DNA from: Luscinia megarhynchos
Lineage: Eukaryota > Chordata > Aves > Passeriformes > Turdidae
DNA: 64,000 bases
Assembly: GCA_034336665.1 (NCBI GenBank)
Contig: CM067569.1
Span: 21,459,820-21,523,819, forward strand
Direction: 5' to 3'
Shown: positions 47,886-59,500 of the stretch, one piece after another
Numbering within the stretch: the first letter of the stretch is position 1
Layout of the letters: the number at the start of each line of letters is the position of its first letter
The notes under the pieces: model-generated
Databases searched by the model: none
What the model saw: only the letters and a program-made list of their open reading frames with translations
Told to the model about the DNA's origin: nothing
Position numbers and translations under genes: made by a program

Positions 47886-50800
47886 AAGGTCATGTGGAAG
47901 CCCTCTGGAGTAGGGTCTGTCCTTATGTCCTTTGCATAAAGAACTCTGCACCCTGCCTGCTCCTGGAAATGCTGCTTCAGGACAGCCTTTTTATTTCCTG
48001 GGGTAGGGATGAGAAGTCAGCTGGCTGTGGGGCTGCCCTTGCCCCAGAGGGTTCTCCCCAGCTTCAGGGATAGCGAGGAACAGAGCCCTGTATCTGGGGC
48101 CAGGAGTTCATTCCTGGTGAGGCCAGGCAGTCTGCAGCTCATCCTGCCCCAAAGCACAGCTTCCCTCTCGTTCTGCTGGCCTGTGCCAAGCCCAGGCTGT
48201 GAGAGCTGGTGAGACTTTCCTGTTCCCTCTGTGTGCCACCTGTGGGGCTGGTCAGGGCTGGGTGTGGAGCTCGCAGGTGCTCAAGCCTGCGGGATTCTGC
48301 CTGCTGAGCCCAGCATCCTGCAGGTTCTGTGCACACAGCACTGAGCTGCTGCTGCTCCCCAGTTCTGCTGTCATGGACTTAAGGGTATTATCAGAACAAG
48401 GATGATAAAAATCCAGTCATCTGCATTTTTATACCCTAATCTTTCTCTTCATAAATAAGACCAAAGTGCATGTTATCTAATAAATTTTATTTGTTAATCG
48501 CTTGGATGACTGGAATATTTGTCCCCCTTGGGTTATATGTATATAAATGAAAATATTGTTAGTGATTTCACAAAATGGTAATTCAGAATAATGGAGAGTT
48601 AATCCTCTTTTCATTAGTGAGCCACTTCAGGACATACACTGTGGCAAATTATACTGCATTTTAAGTCATTCTCAAGTGCTGTGCACTAGAAAAAAAAACA
48701 TTAAACTAGTTTTGCATCGATAGAAGTAATTGTGTGGCTAATTTGGATAAGCAGCATGCATTAGGAACAGCAAAGGAATCTCTTCTTTATGTTCACTATC
48801 TACTCTACAGCTGCCAGATGGAATTTCTTATACAGCTCTTTAGCTTTTTTTTTATTTTATTTTTAACAAAGCAGGGAGGGAAAAAAGTGCAAGGAAAAAA
48901 ATAAAAAAAGAAAAATCTGCCAGTCTATCTGCTGTTTAATTCAGAGCATGAACACAGTCTAGTGGCTAGAGCACTAATATGGCAGTGAAAGATTTGCCTT
49001 CTGCACCGTGTTTGGAGTCTCTTGAACTATTCAAATTAACCAAAAATTTTCAGTAAGGCCCGTGAAGTCACAGAGTGCAGTGGCCCAATTGAAGGGATGT
49101 CTAATCCCACCACAAAATTTGTAGGGGTGAGTTAATGCTTTTGGAAATATTAGTCATGAGCTCTACAGTTTGGTAATCCCACAGATAAGGGAGGAAAACT
49201 GAGCTTTTTTTCTAGAGGTGAACATCAGAGTCTCAGTGGTGCTATGTACGTTTCTAATGCTAGTTTTTCACATGTAGTGAAGTTTCTGAGTACTTTGAGA
49301 CTGAAAGCTATAAGTCATTAGCTACATAACAAAATACTATGATTTCTTAATATTTTTGGCTCAATGTGCTGTGCAAGCCCTAGCACTGTGTATAAAGATG
49401 CCAAACAATTTGGCAAGATTTATGCCTGGGAGTTAAGATACAAGTCAGCTGTAGAGACTTTAAAAGAAAAAAATCAGGCATGCACAGACAAGGACTGCAT
49501 TTGCCTATGTCCTGTGCAAGGACCTGTATATCCTTTCCTTTCCTCTACCCCTCCCTGGCACAGGGGCTTTCTCCACCACTGTTGTCCCCACCATATGTAC
49601 TCTGGCTGCCAAGTTGTAGCTGTATTTGTATGCCTGAAGCTTCAGATCTTTAATAAAGTCAGAGCCCAGTGGCATTGGTATAAAAATGCAATGAGAGAGG
49701 CTAAACAAGTAAAAGATGGGAAGAAAAATGGAGAGAAGACAATTTTCCTTACTCTTTTCTTTAGAAGTATTAGCTGTTTTGTCACTGGGCACAGGACTTC
49801 CTTGCCTTGATGCCCACTTCAGTCCATATTTATGCAGCAAAATAGTTTAAATTCTTTGCCACCCTTGCATCCTGCTCTTGGAAGTTCACCCAGCTCCTAT
49901 GACATTGTTCACTTTTGCTAGTGGTGCTTTTGAATCTAGCTTTATTAAATTTAATTTGGTGTGCACATGTTACAAGCCTTGGTTTTGTACTCGAGTTGTC
50001 TAAAAGCTACTTCTCTCTGAAAATACCAGGCAACCACAAATTTACCCAGTTTAGCTGGGAAGTGAAAGTTTTTAGCATTTAGCAAACCTAAATACATAAC
50101 CTGTTTCTAAATGTGGAGGCAGATTTTAATCATGTTCTTATTCTGATGCTTTCAGATTTTGCTTCCTACCTGTTTTCAGCTCTGAAAAAGGAGTGGAACT
50201 GTGATATCATCATAAGTTTTTTGCCATGATGCCAAGGGAAGGAAAGAAAACTACCTATCAGTGCTGAGCCTTTCTTGAGGAGTCTACAAAAGTAATGACA
50301 TATCTGCTGGACCTTATACGTATTTTAGTACAGTAGAGATTGTCTCCTTGAAATTAATTGCTGGTTTGATCCTCAAAACTGGGGACTAAAGTAGTTAATC
50401 TACTGCCATGAACACTAAATCCAAAAGAACACAAAAGACAAAAAAAAAAAAAACCCTGCATTTTGATTAAGAAAGCATTTTTGTGCATGAAGAGCTTGTT
50501 ACTAAGAAATTACTCCCATTTTGTTTTCTGATCTTGGATAGAGGGCTGACTTACTTGAATGTTTTTATTTATCTGAGAGAATTCAACACCATTGAAGTTG
50601 TTGGACTTCTATCTTCCAGGGAGTAAAACATGAGGCTGTCTTGCCTTACAAACAATTGCAGAACTAATGATTTTATTTTTATTTACTTCCTTCTTTTAGT
50701 TTAATAACCACCTTAGATAAGAACTTCGTGGAGAAGCAATGTTTGTAACAACTGTGTACAAGAGGGAAGGACTCAAGAGAAGGGAAGGATGGAGAATACC

Positions 50801-52416
50801 AGTTCTATACTTTGAAAAAATGTGCAGAAGACTTGAATCTAGTTTAGTAACTGGTCTTCAAGTAAGCACTTGCTCAGTGTTGAAGGCAGACAAAAATCAG
50901 ATCTAACGACTGAGAGTCTTCAGAAATAGTGAGGGAGGATCTACTGAGCAAGCCTTTGAATTTTTAAGAAATGTTCTCTTCTTCCACTTCCAGCCCACAT
51001 GCCAGACACATACCTCCCTTCAGGGTGAAAAAGTGCTTGCCCTTTTTGAGTATGACTAAGCAGAGGGCTGTTTTATAAACTGAAGAGTTCTTGCAGAAGC
51101 CAGTGCACATGTCTGGAGCACAGTGTTTGCACTTGGGAGGAGGGTAAACAGTGCTTTGGTTTCTAAGCTTTTTGTAACTCAAAGTGCACGAGTTGAGCTG
51201 AGAGCTGGTCAACTGCAGAGACAAAAGCTTGCTCTGTCAGATGATTTAATGAAATTAATTGAAAATGGTGCTGCCTGATACGCCCCCCCCATGCTGTTTT
51301 GCTCAGACTCTGAAAGCAGGCAGCAGCGATGAAGAGCTGTGTGCCTCCCCTGTAACCTCACACTTGTTGCACCCCAGGGCACTGCAATGAACTGTGCTGC
51401 TGCAAAGCCTCCTTGGGTGGGGCTGTGTCTTTTTTTGTTTTATTGGATTTTTTTTCCCTAACACTAGGCCAAAAGGTTATTTTTTTACAAACACTTCTTG
51501 TGGTGGAGAAGTCTTTCAAAATATATCTCTCTAAAAGGCTCCTAAAAGAATTTACCAAATTCCAAAACAGTATTTGCAGGATACTTGAGCAAAACGTATA
51601 ATCCTCTGTTCCCTATTCCTCTCCAAGTCTTCATTTTCAAATCTTCATTCCAAAATTCATTTACTTCAGTAGTATTTACTTTATTTTAGCCTTGCATTCT
51701 TATACTTAAAGTATTCATGGACTATAAAGTAGTTCATTTACTGCAGTCATCTTTAAACAGCTTTAAACCAGAATAATTGTAGCCTCTGTGCAATCATTTC
51801 CCAGACCTTCCTGCTGTGAATATTCAAAATGAAGCAGTTATTTCAACAAATTTCTTAGCCACATATGACTTTTTAAAAACTTATTTTTGCCCTCATTCTT
51901 TATTGTTGACTGGACTGGTTAATTGAAAACAGATTAAGCTGAGATTTTATTAAATATTATTAGACTCTCCAAAGAAACTTAAAACACAGCATCATCTGAG
52001 AGAACTTTAATTCAATTGGAAAAGCTAGATTTGACTGGAGGGTGGAGCAATTATTGAAGACTAGGCAAAATATTCTGGGACAGATGTTACAAGTCTTTAA
52101 AAATTGCATTTTATTTCCCTAACTTTTACACTGAAATTATCTCCAGAATAATTGCAGATTTGGCACCTAATTTCCTAATTTATAAAATGATTTCTGTAAC
52201 ACAACAAATTTGGTCTTCTAAAATTATATATTATACTTTCAAAACCTTTGTGAGTCTATAATAATTTTTTTTTCTCTGCAACAAGCTAATTACATTAATA
52301 GTTACCTCGGCAAGTTTTCCAGTTCTCAGTCCTCTCCCTGCTTTACTAAACCAGGTTACAAAAAGAAGGAAAAAGGAGCAGAAGTACAGCAGAAAATGTA
52401 TATTGGTTAGCCTTAC

Positions 52417-52485
52417 CTGTAAGCTTAGATGGTGCACTTGTAGGTAACTGGGTCCTGTGAAGTGCAGCAGAACGACAAAAGAAAC
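52417..52485 (-). other. Hypothetical noncoding first exon of DUSP29
   Basis: On the - strand a strong donor, ACAG|GTAAGG, lies at 52417/52416. The sequence just upstream could start about 30 bp after an A/T-rich box at 52509-52518. It would splice over about 7.1 kb to the acceptor at 45296. There is no transcript evidence, and the 5' end is a guess from the A/T box position. Confidence 0.3.
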
Positions 52486-52508
52486 CTTACTAACTTTGCA
52501 ACTAGAGT

Positions 52509-52580
52509 CTATTTTTAGAGGAGGTTTTGCTGACTCTGACCTTGGGTGCTACCCACTCCAAATGACGGTCTTTACATCTG
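52509..52580 (-). promoter_or_regulatory. Candidate muscle promoter motifs: MEF2 site and E-box
   Basis: CTATTTTTAG at 52509-52518 is a perfect MEF2 consensus (CTAAAAATAG on the DUSP29 strand) and could double as a TATA-like box. A MyoD-type E-box, CATCTG (CAGATG on -), is at 52575-52580. The pairing is typical of muscle promoters and fits the muscle expression known for DUSP29. Such motifs are short and can occur by chance. Confidence 0.3.
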
Positions 52581-54506
52581 CTGGTAAAACTATTCCCTGA
52601 TGTGACCTGAAACATTAAACCTGGCGGTTTAGTTATCTAGTCTTGGTGTGACTAAGATAACATGATGCCTGTATGCTGGCTATAATAAAACAAACACCAT
52701 CTTTGATGTTGTCCCCTTGTCAAGGCTGGTGCTGTGTTTACTGCTGCGTGTGGGTGAGGAGCATTGCACTGCTGTTTCCTGTCATGCTGTGCACAAGTGA
52801 TTTGACACTGGCACAATGACCAATGGGAGAGGTGGCATCCTGAAAAGGTCCTTTTCTCTTGCACATGCACCACCAGAAAACCATCTTCCCCTGCTTCTTG
52901 CTTTAGTTTTCTCCAGTGCCAACACTTTCAGTACCCATCTAACTTATGAAATGCCTTTCTTTGCTGAGAGCACAACATGGTGCTCGCCCTGGTCAGACCT
53001 GGTGACATGAGCACAGCTTGCCAAAAAGAGGCAGAGGTGCACCCTCCAACCTTTGAAAATTTCTTTACTTCCCTAAAGAGCTCCATGGCTTCCTGCTGAA
53101 GAACACCTAAAACTTTCTCTGGTAAGTCACAGGCAGGTTTATCAAAGATCAAAGCTGGGTTCCCTAGTGTCAGAGCCATGCCTCTTCCCCTCCAGTACTT
53201 TGCTGCTGGGAGTGGTGACCTTCATGGCCAAAGGGATGAAGGGCTTATGCACCACAGCATTAGGGGGAGATTTTGGTGCTATTGCTTCGTGATGACCTAA
53301 GATCCAGCTGTCATGTGAGTATTGCTATTTCTTAAGATAAATTCTTCTGATCTTTTGCCTTCTGCCTGAGAGCAGGAAAAAGAGGCAGAGAGACCAGTCA
53401 GGGCAAGTGTGTGATACTGGAAGCAGCCCTTTGGTCACTGGACCCTTTTTCTTTTGTTGCATTGACCATCCTGGGAATGATCTCTCTGAGCAGACCTGCA
53501 TGCACTGCTTGCCTATCTTTCTGCCTCACAGTGCTCTCTACTGTCACACCAGTGCCTGCAAAAAGCAGCCAGCTATTGATGGAAACTGCTTGTGAAACTT
53601 TTTTAATTTTTTGCAAAAACAGAAACAGTCTTCTGTGACTGCAAATGCCTGTACCTACCAAATACTCATGTTATCCGACCATTTTTTCCCAAAGTACCCA
53701 AGTCATACAGTAGCTGCCATTAATTTTCAGTGGGACAGAAATTCCTGACTCTGTCAGTTATTTTTAATGTTGCATTAAATCCTTTCAATCACCTTTGTCA
53801 TCCCCTGTCTGTTTAAAAGATAAAAGTTCATCCCAGAAGGGCCAGGGCCAGACTTGGCCGTGGCCTTTGGCTAATGCTGCAGTACAGATGTGAAGTAATA
53901 ACAAAGAGTTTCAGTTCAAGTTCTGGGCATTGGATCTGCTGCTGTTTCATGCTAACAGCATCACTCTAGCCAAGTTTCTGCATTACAGAGCAGCCAAGTT
54001 CCTCCCTGCCAATTATTCAGACAGTCACTCTTAAAATGAGAAAGAGCTTGGATGCTAGAAACCTGCTGTGCCTTCTAAGATATCTTGTAAGGTTGTTGTG
54101 CAAATTAATTCCATACTGATAACAGAGAAACTTTGTGGAGGAGGAGGATACAGACCCCATATAACAGAAACTAGCAGTAGTTGCTTTATCTTTATCCCTG
54201 CAGGTGACCCAGTAAGGGTAACATGGGTAAGATGATCCAGCAGAGCAGCAGTGCTGGTGAGAGAAGGCTGCTCTGTGAGGTCTGTGTGCCCCAAGGATGG
54301 CCAGTGGTCTGTTGCTAGTCTCTGACCAAGATTGTAATTCTGATAAGATCCATAGCATTACAACGTTTTGTGGTATTGCCATTTTCAGGCAGGCATCTGA
54401 AAAAGAAGTATTTTTCTGTCTGAATGGGTCAAAACAATATGAGCCCTTGTTCTCTCTCCGTAGGGTCCTGAGAACACGTGCAGAAGGTCACTCACCTCTT
54501 GGAAAA

Positions 54507-54593
54507 GTCACAGAATGGGTAAGATTGGAAGAACCACAGTGGGTCATCTGGTCCAACCTCCCTGCTCAGGCAGAGTCATGCTAGAGTGCATTG
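54507..54593 (-). mobile_element. CR1 LINE 3' end fragment
   Basis: On + it reads GTCACAGAATGGGTAAGATT, GGAAGAACC, GGGTCATCTGGTCCAACCTC and CCTGCTCAGGCAGAGTCATG, the reverse complement of the CR1 3' terminus. The element therefore lies on the - strand and is strongly 5'-truncated. Ends are approximate. Confidence 0.85.
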
Positions 54594-56513
54594 TACATTG
54601 AACAATTTTTGGGACTAGTTGTTTCTGTTTCCATTAGTTTTGTTTTTGCTAAGTAAAAAATCCTAGTTGCTGAGATGTTTTGAGAGTGGCCAACGACTTG
54701 GAGTGCTTTGAGCCTGGACACACAGAAAACACAGCAGGAAGGCTATCATTTTGGAGGAGGTAAGCACCTGCCTTCTGGAAAGTTCAATTGTTACCTTGGA
54801 CTCCTAAAAGCTGACATGTACTGTGATATTGGTAATTTCTGAAAGTCTTGGCCAAACTGATGATGGTGCTTTGAACACACAGATCAACCCCTGTTCCTGG
54901 AGCTTTGCCTGCATCCAGCCTGCTCGTGTTCTGTATGCAGATCCCTGCTGTTGGGGATCAGCTCCCAAGGGCAGTCACCCCCTGGCACCAGGTACCAGAC
55001 ACCTTCTGTTGAACAAGAGTATGGAACTGTGGGAAGAACGACAACTTAAGTCCCATCCAGAGGGAAGAGTTGGGAAAAGGGGAGGCGAGCAGGAAGAGCT
55101 GCTTTTTTTCCCCCTTGGGAGGAATGAGCTTGTTCCACAAAGAAAAGGAAACGAATTGTAGATTTCTGGCCAGAGCACACTAGAGGTACAGTTGGGAAAA
55201 TCTGACACACTAAAACTTGAAATTTTTATGCTAGTTTAAAGAAAAAACTTGGAGTAAAGTTATGCTTTAGACTTCCCTCCCCCATTCCAACCTGGTGAAC
55301 TGGAAGATTTCCTCTTCACTACAAAATACATTCTTATTTGGAAAAGCTGGGTTTTTAACAATTTCATGGGAAGAATAAGTATATAATTATATAAGATTGT
55401 CCTAATGGACGTTTGCAGCTGTACTGAGATGCTAACAGCATGCAGAAACCATTATGTTTCCAGTTGTTTGGCAAAAGTTAAGAAACCTTATATATATATT
55501 TTAAAGTTAACTGTAAAGTAAATCCAGATGGTTCTGTCTAACACAGACAAGCAGTCTTCAAACTAGACATATAGTTCTAGCCTGGCTATAACTTGTTTTG
55601 ATTACTGCAGATAGAGAGAAATACTTTAAATGACTGCACTCTCCTCACAAAATGCTGCATGCCCTTGATTCTTGCTGAAGTCAACTGGTGTTTATACAGC
55701 ACTACATAAAATTTGTCTGACAAAACCTTGCGTGCAGGAGTATCTCACTGGGTGTTACTCATTTAATTTCTCTTTATACTGAAGTATTGCTTAATGGCCC
55801 CCATCAGGGCTGGGGCTCTGCTGAGACAAGAACTGCAGACCCATAAAACAAAAATGACAATTGCTGCCCTAAGAACCTACTGTTTGAGCCTGGGTTTGTG
55901 CTTCCCTCTTCATCTTCCAGCTAGGCATTGCCAGAAAATATTGGTTGTATGCTTATTTTTGATGTATTCAGAGTTTTATTTGATTCTTTAATAAGCACTG
56001 TCTGTTGTGTTCATTACTTCATTTCAGCCAGACGTCGGCTGTGTTGCTGCTATCAGCAGGGGAATCAGAATTATGTTGACTTGTGAGGCCATTCTGCAAA
56101 TCAAATCAAAGGGGCAGCTTTGCTCCACAGAGCAAGGATTTCAGTGGCTGAATGCTTTAAGTTGATACATTAAGGAGCATTTCTAAAAGTCTGAAAATAG
56201 GAGGAACTGAAAGGTCCTCCAGAAATTATAGACTTGTGGTATGTTACTTTTTTATATTTTGTGGTTTTCTTTTTTTTTGCTCAAAAAGCAAACATTCTTG
56301 TAGCTAAAGGTTGATGTTGTTTGTCCATGTCATATAACAAGTAGACACACTGTTTTATGAGCTTCTTAGGCAGTATTGTCAAGAGGGTAATTTGGATTTG
56401 ACCTGATAGGAGTCAAATTTACTGACCAGTGCATCTCTTGCTATGTCTGTGACAGGGCTAATAGCCCAGTATAGTGGCTGTGTTTGTAGGAGAGTATGTG
56501 AGACAGGGACAAA

Positions 56514-56559
56514 GGGGGTTAGTTAGGAAGGACCCTGGGGGTTAGTTAGGAAGGACCTC
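56514..56559. repeat. 23-bp tandem duplication (2 copies)
   Basis: GGGGGTTAGTTAGGAAGGAC starts both copies (56514-56536 and 56537-56559), identical over 21 bases. Confidence 0.88.
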
Positions 56560-59500
56560 AGTCCTGAACAAGGCTCCCTGGGTTTGTGGGGTGAGGCTGG
56601 GGCCAGGGCTCTAAAAGGCATTTTGTTCACTGTTCTGCTTTTTCTCTCACTGTCAGCAGAAAAAATGTTCTGGGAGATTTGTGTTGAAATGGAGTATAGA
56701 TCCCAAGGCATAGTAATGTGGAAAAAAAGGATGAGGTCTTTCTTGTAACCTTCCCTTACCAAAGAATGCTGGGAAGGAGGGAGAGCCTGGGGCCCCAAAG
56801 TGCTGGCTCCCCTGTTGCTCAGTCAGTGCTAAGAGGAAGCCCTGCAAGGAGAGGAATCCTCTGCAGAGAGTGCACCCAGTGAGTGCCTCATTCTGTGCTG
56901 TGCAGGGCATCCTGATATGCTCCTTAGGCCCAAAAATGGGACATCTCAAATTGGTCAGTGTTTAAACTGACCTCTAAAGAAAATGGCATTGCCAAAAATC
57001 AAGTGGGCTTTGTCCCTAATTTACCACAGTAACACACACAGAATTACACCTAATTCTCTTGACAAGGGAATTGGGAAACTGCCACAGTCTGTTTCTACTC
57101 TTGCTATTTGTGGGGATAAGAAACTCTTTTTCTTTTATTTCTCTGTATCATTAAAAACATATTGCTGCAGAGGTTCCAGAAATGTGTGGTCCAACCTATT
57201 TCCTAAGCATAGCACACTTAAAAAAATAAACAAAAATAGTCGATACTTGGTATGTAACACTGATCAGAAAAATTGTCCAGACATGCTGAGAGCAGGTTTC
57301 AGGTCAGAGTAATCTCGTGGTATATGGAGCGCCAAATCTTGATTTAAATAAAGCTGGGAGACAGAAATTGGATTGATGTTTGCTGTCCACTTGGTACCGG
57401 CTCCTGACTTGCTGCCAGGGCAAATGGGGAAACACCAGAATTGCCGTGCTGGTGCCACTGGTCTGGTGTCTGTTCCACTGACTGTGGTCAATAACAAACC
57501 TGCTAAAGGAAACTACGTGAAATCTCTGCTCCCCACTTATGGGATACGTTTTCTGCCCTAGAGAAAATCAGTTTACTCTTCCCACTCCACCTTCTGAGAT
57601 AAAACCTGGCTGAAAGCCTGAAGTTTTACATCTTTTCCAAAACTATTTCTTTTCTTCCAATGTAAATTGTCTCTGATGGTGGTTTTTCTTATTTATGTGA
57701 CTACATTATATTCTCTTTAACTCTTCTGTGGTCTTTGCCTCCAAGTGTTCTGATAATGAGTTGGACAGACTAAATAATGATGACAACTTTAACACTAACT
57801 AGTCTGAAATATGTCCCCTTTTCATTCTTCCTTAGCAAGCCTGGGGGAAGTTTACCCAGCCACTGCTCAGGTGCAGCTGTTCTGCTGTACTTGGAACATC
57901 TGGTCCTGTGGTACCATATGGCTATGACCTACTGTCCCTCTAGAAGTAATCAGTTGCACTTCATGTCATAAAACCCCACAACAGCAAAGCAATGCCTCAT
58001 AATCCACCAGGAATGCTCCAAACCACCTCAGGGCAAGTGCCTTTTAATGATTTTTTGCTCTGAGTTTGATCAGGTTCCAGACTATTTTAAGCTGAGAACA
58101 CCATAAATGTTGGAAATTAGGAACTCCATTTCAGGAAAAATGTAAAATCCAGACTGAGCAGATCTGCGAAGCAGAAACAGGGTTGTTACACTGAGAGAGA
58201 TAGCAAGGCTGCCTTAATAGATGGCATTCAAGTACAGCTGCTTATGGTTCTTTACTGGTGTTGGCCCACAAAATGCATACTTAGAAAGGAAATCAGGGAG
58301 AGCTAACACATGCCTGGGGGCTTTGAAGTTGTTATTATCATCCACATGCATAAGAACGGGAGATCCTCTCTAGTCCAGCAAGTACTGAGAAATGAATGAG
58401 TTTGGCGCATACATCAAAGGTCTTCACTTGTAATTTGCTTAAGAGATTAAAAATGAAATATGAGGGAATTATTGAGGAAGAGCAAGCTGCTGTTTTTTCC
58501 CCCTTGCAGCAAGAAAGAACAATTGAGCATCTATTCTGACTGAAAGTGATTACTGAAAAGCTTTCTGACAACCTGGAGCAAAACAGCAGTTGCATCTTAG
58601 TTTTATTGACATCAAATAAGCTTTTGATTTACTGAGACCCAACTGGACCTGTCCAGTGCCAAGGATTGTCTTTGAGAAGCAAACAAACTTGAGAAAGCTC
58701 TTTTTTTTTTTTAAAGAGCCACAATCCCTAAAGCAATGCGTTGCCAGACCATGAAATGTGCTCTGAGTTTCAGCTACCAGAAATATTCTATTTCAGAAAT
58801 AAACTAACAAAACCTAGTGACAAACACCTGAAGCTTACTACTTTTCCCATGCATGTCAAATGTGCTTTTTACTAAGGTTCTTGAGTCTGAGTAACCATTA
58901 GGAAGGAGAGAGCATTGACAAGCTATTGCGTCATGGCCAGATTAGGAGATGTGGAAGCTTGATAACAACCGTGGTCTTCTGGGAAAAAACTATGAAAGCT
59001 TTGGAGGTGGAAGGAGGAAACAAGTGGCTTCCTGGAACAGCTTCCAGTAGGACTGCAGGGTGGGGGAAACCCACATTTTTGGGATTTGAGGAAAGACTGT
59101 GATGAATTTTTGAAAAGAATCCAGAGATATTGGCAGAGGTCTAGATCATGTAAGTCTTTCCATTGCACATCCTTTTCTGTGACTGAGTCAGAGATGTTGC
59201 AGAAGGACTTGTTGCCTCTGAATCAAGATCACATACCTTTAAACAGAGCCTGGCCTTCTTTGGAACAGGAAGTGATGGGTATTAGTCCATAACATGACCC
59301 AAAATGCAAGATGCTAACTACAAATAATTTCCATGCTTACTTTGATAATTTCCTTAACAGCATAAAATTTGTATTGTTTATTGACTTTATATCTATCATG
59401 CTTTAACACCTTTTCTCCCCTTTACCACACAAACTCTTATTGAGTGTTCTTGGTCCATGTGATCTTCTTTGGTTGGAATTTTACCAGCTCTTCTATCTTC

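Noticed and set aside
49364..49810. 148-codon open frame on the + strand
   Set aside because: Composition and sequence match no protein I know. It lies in AT-rich flanking DNA with no exon support.
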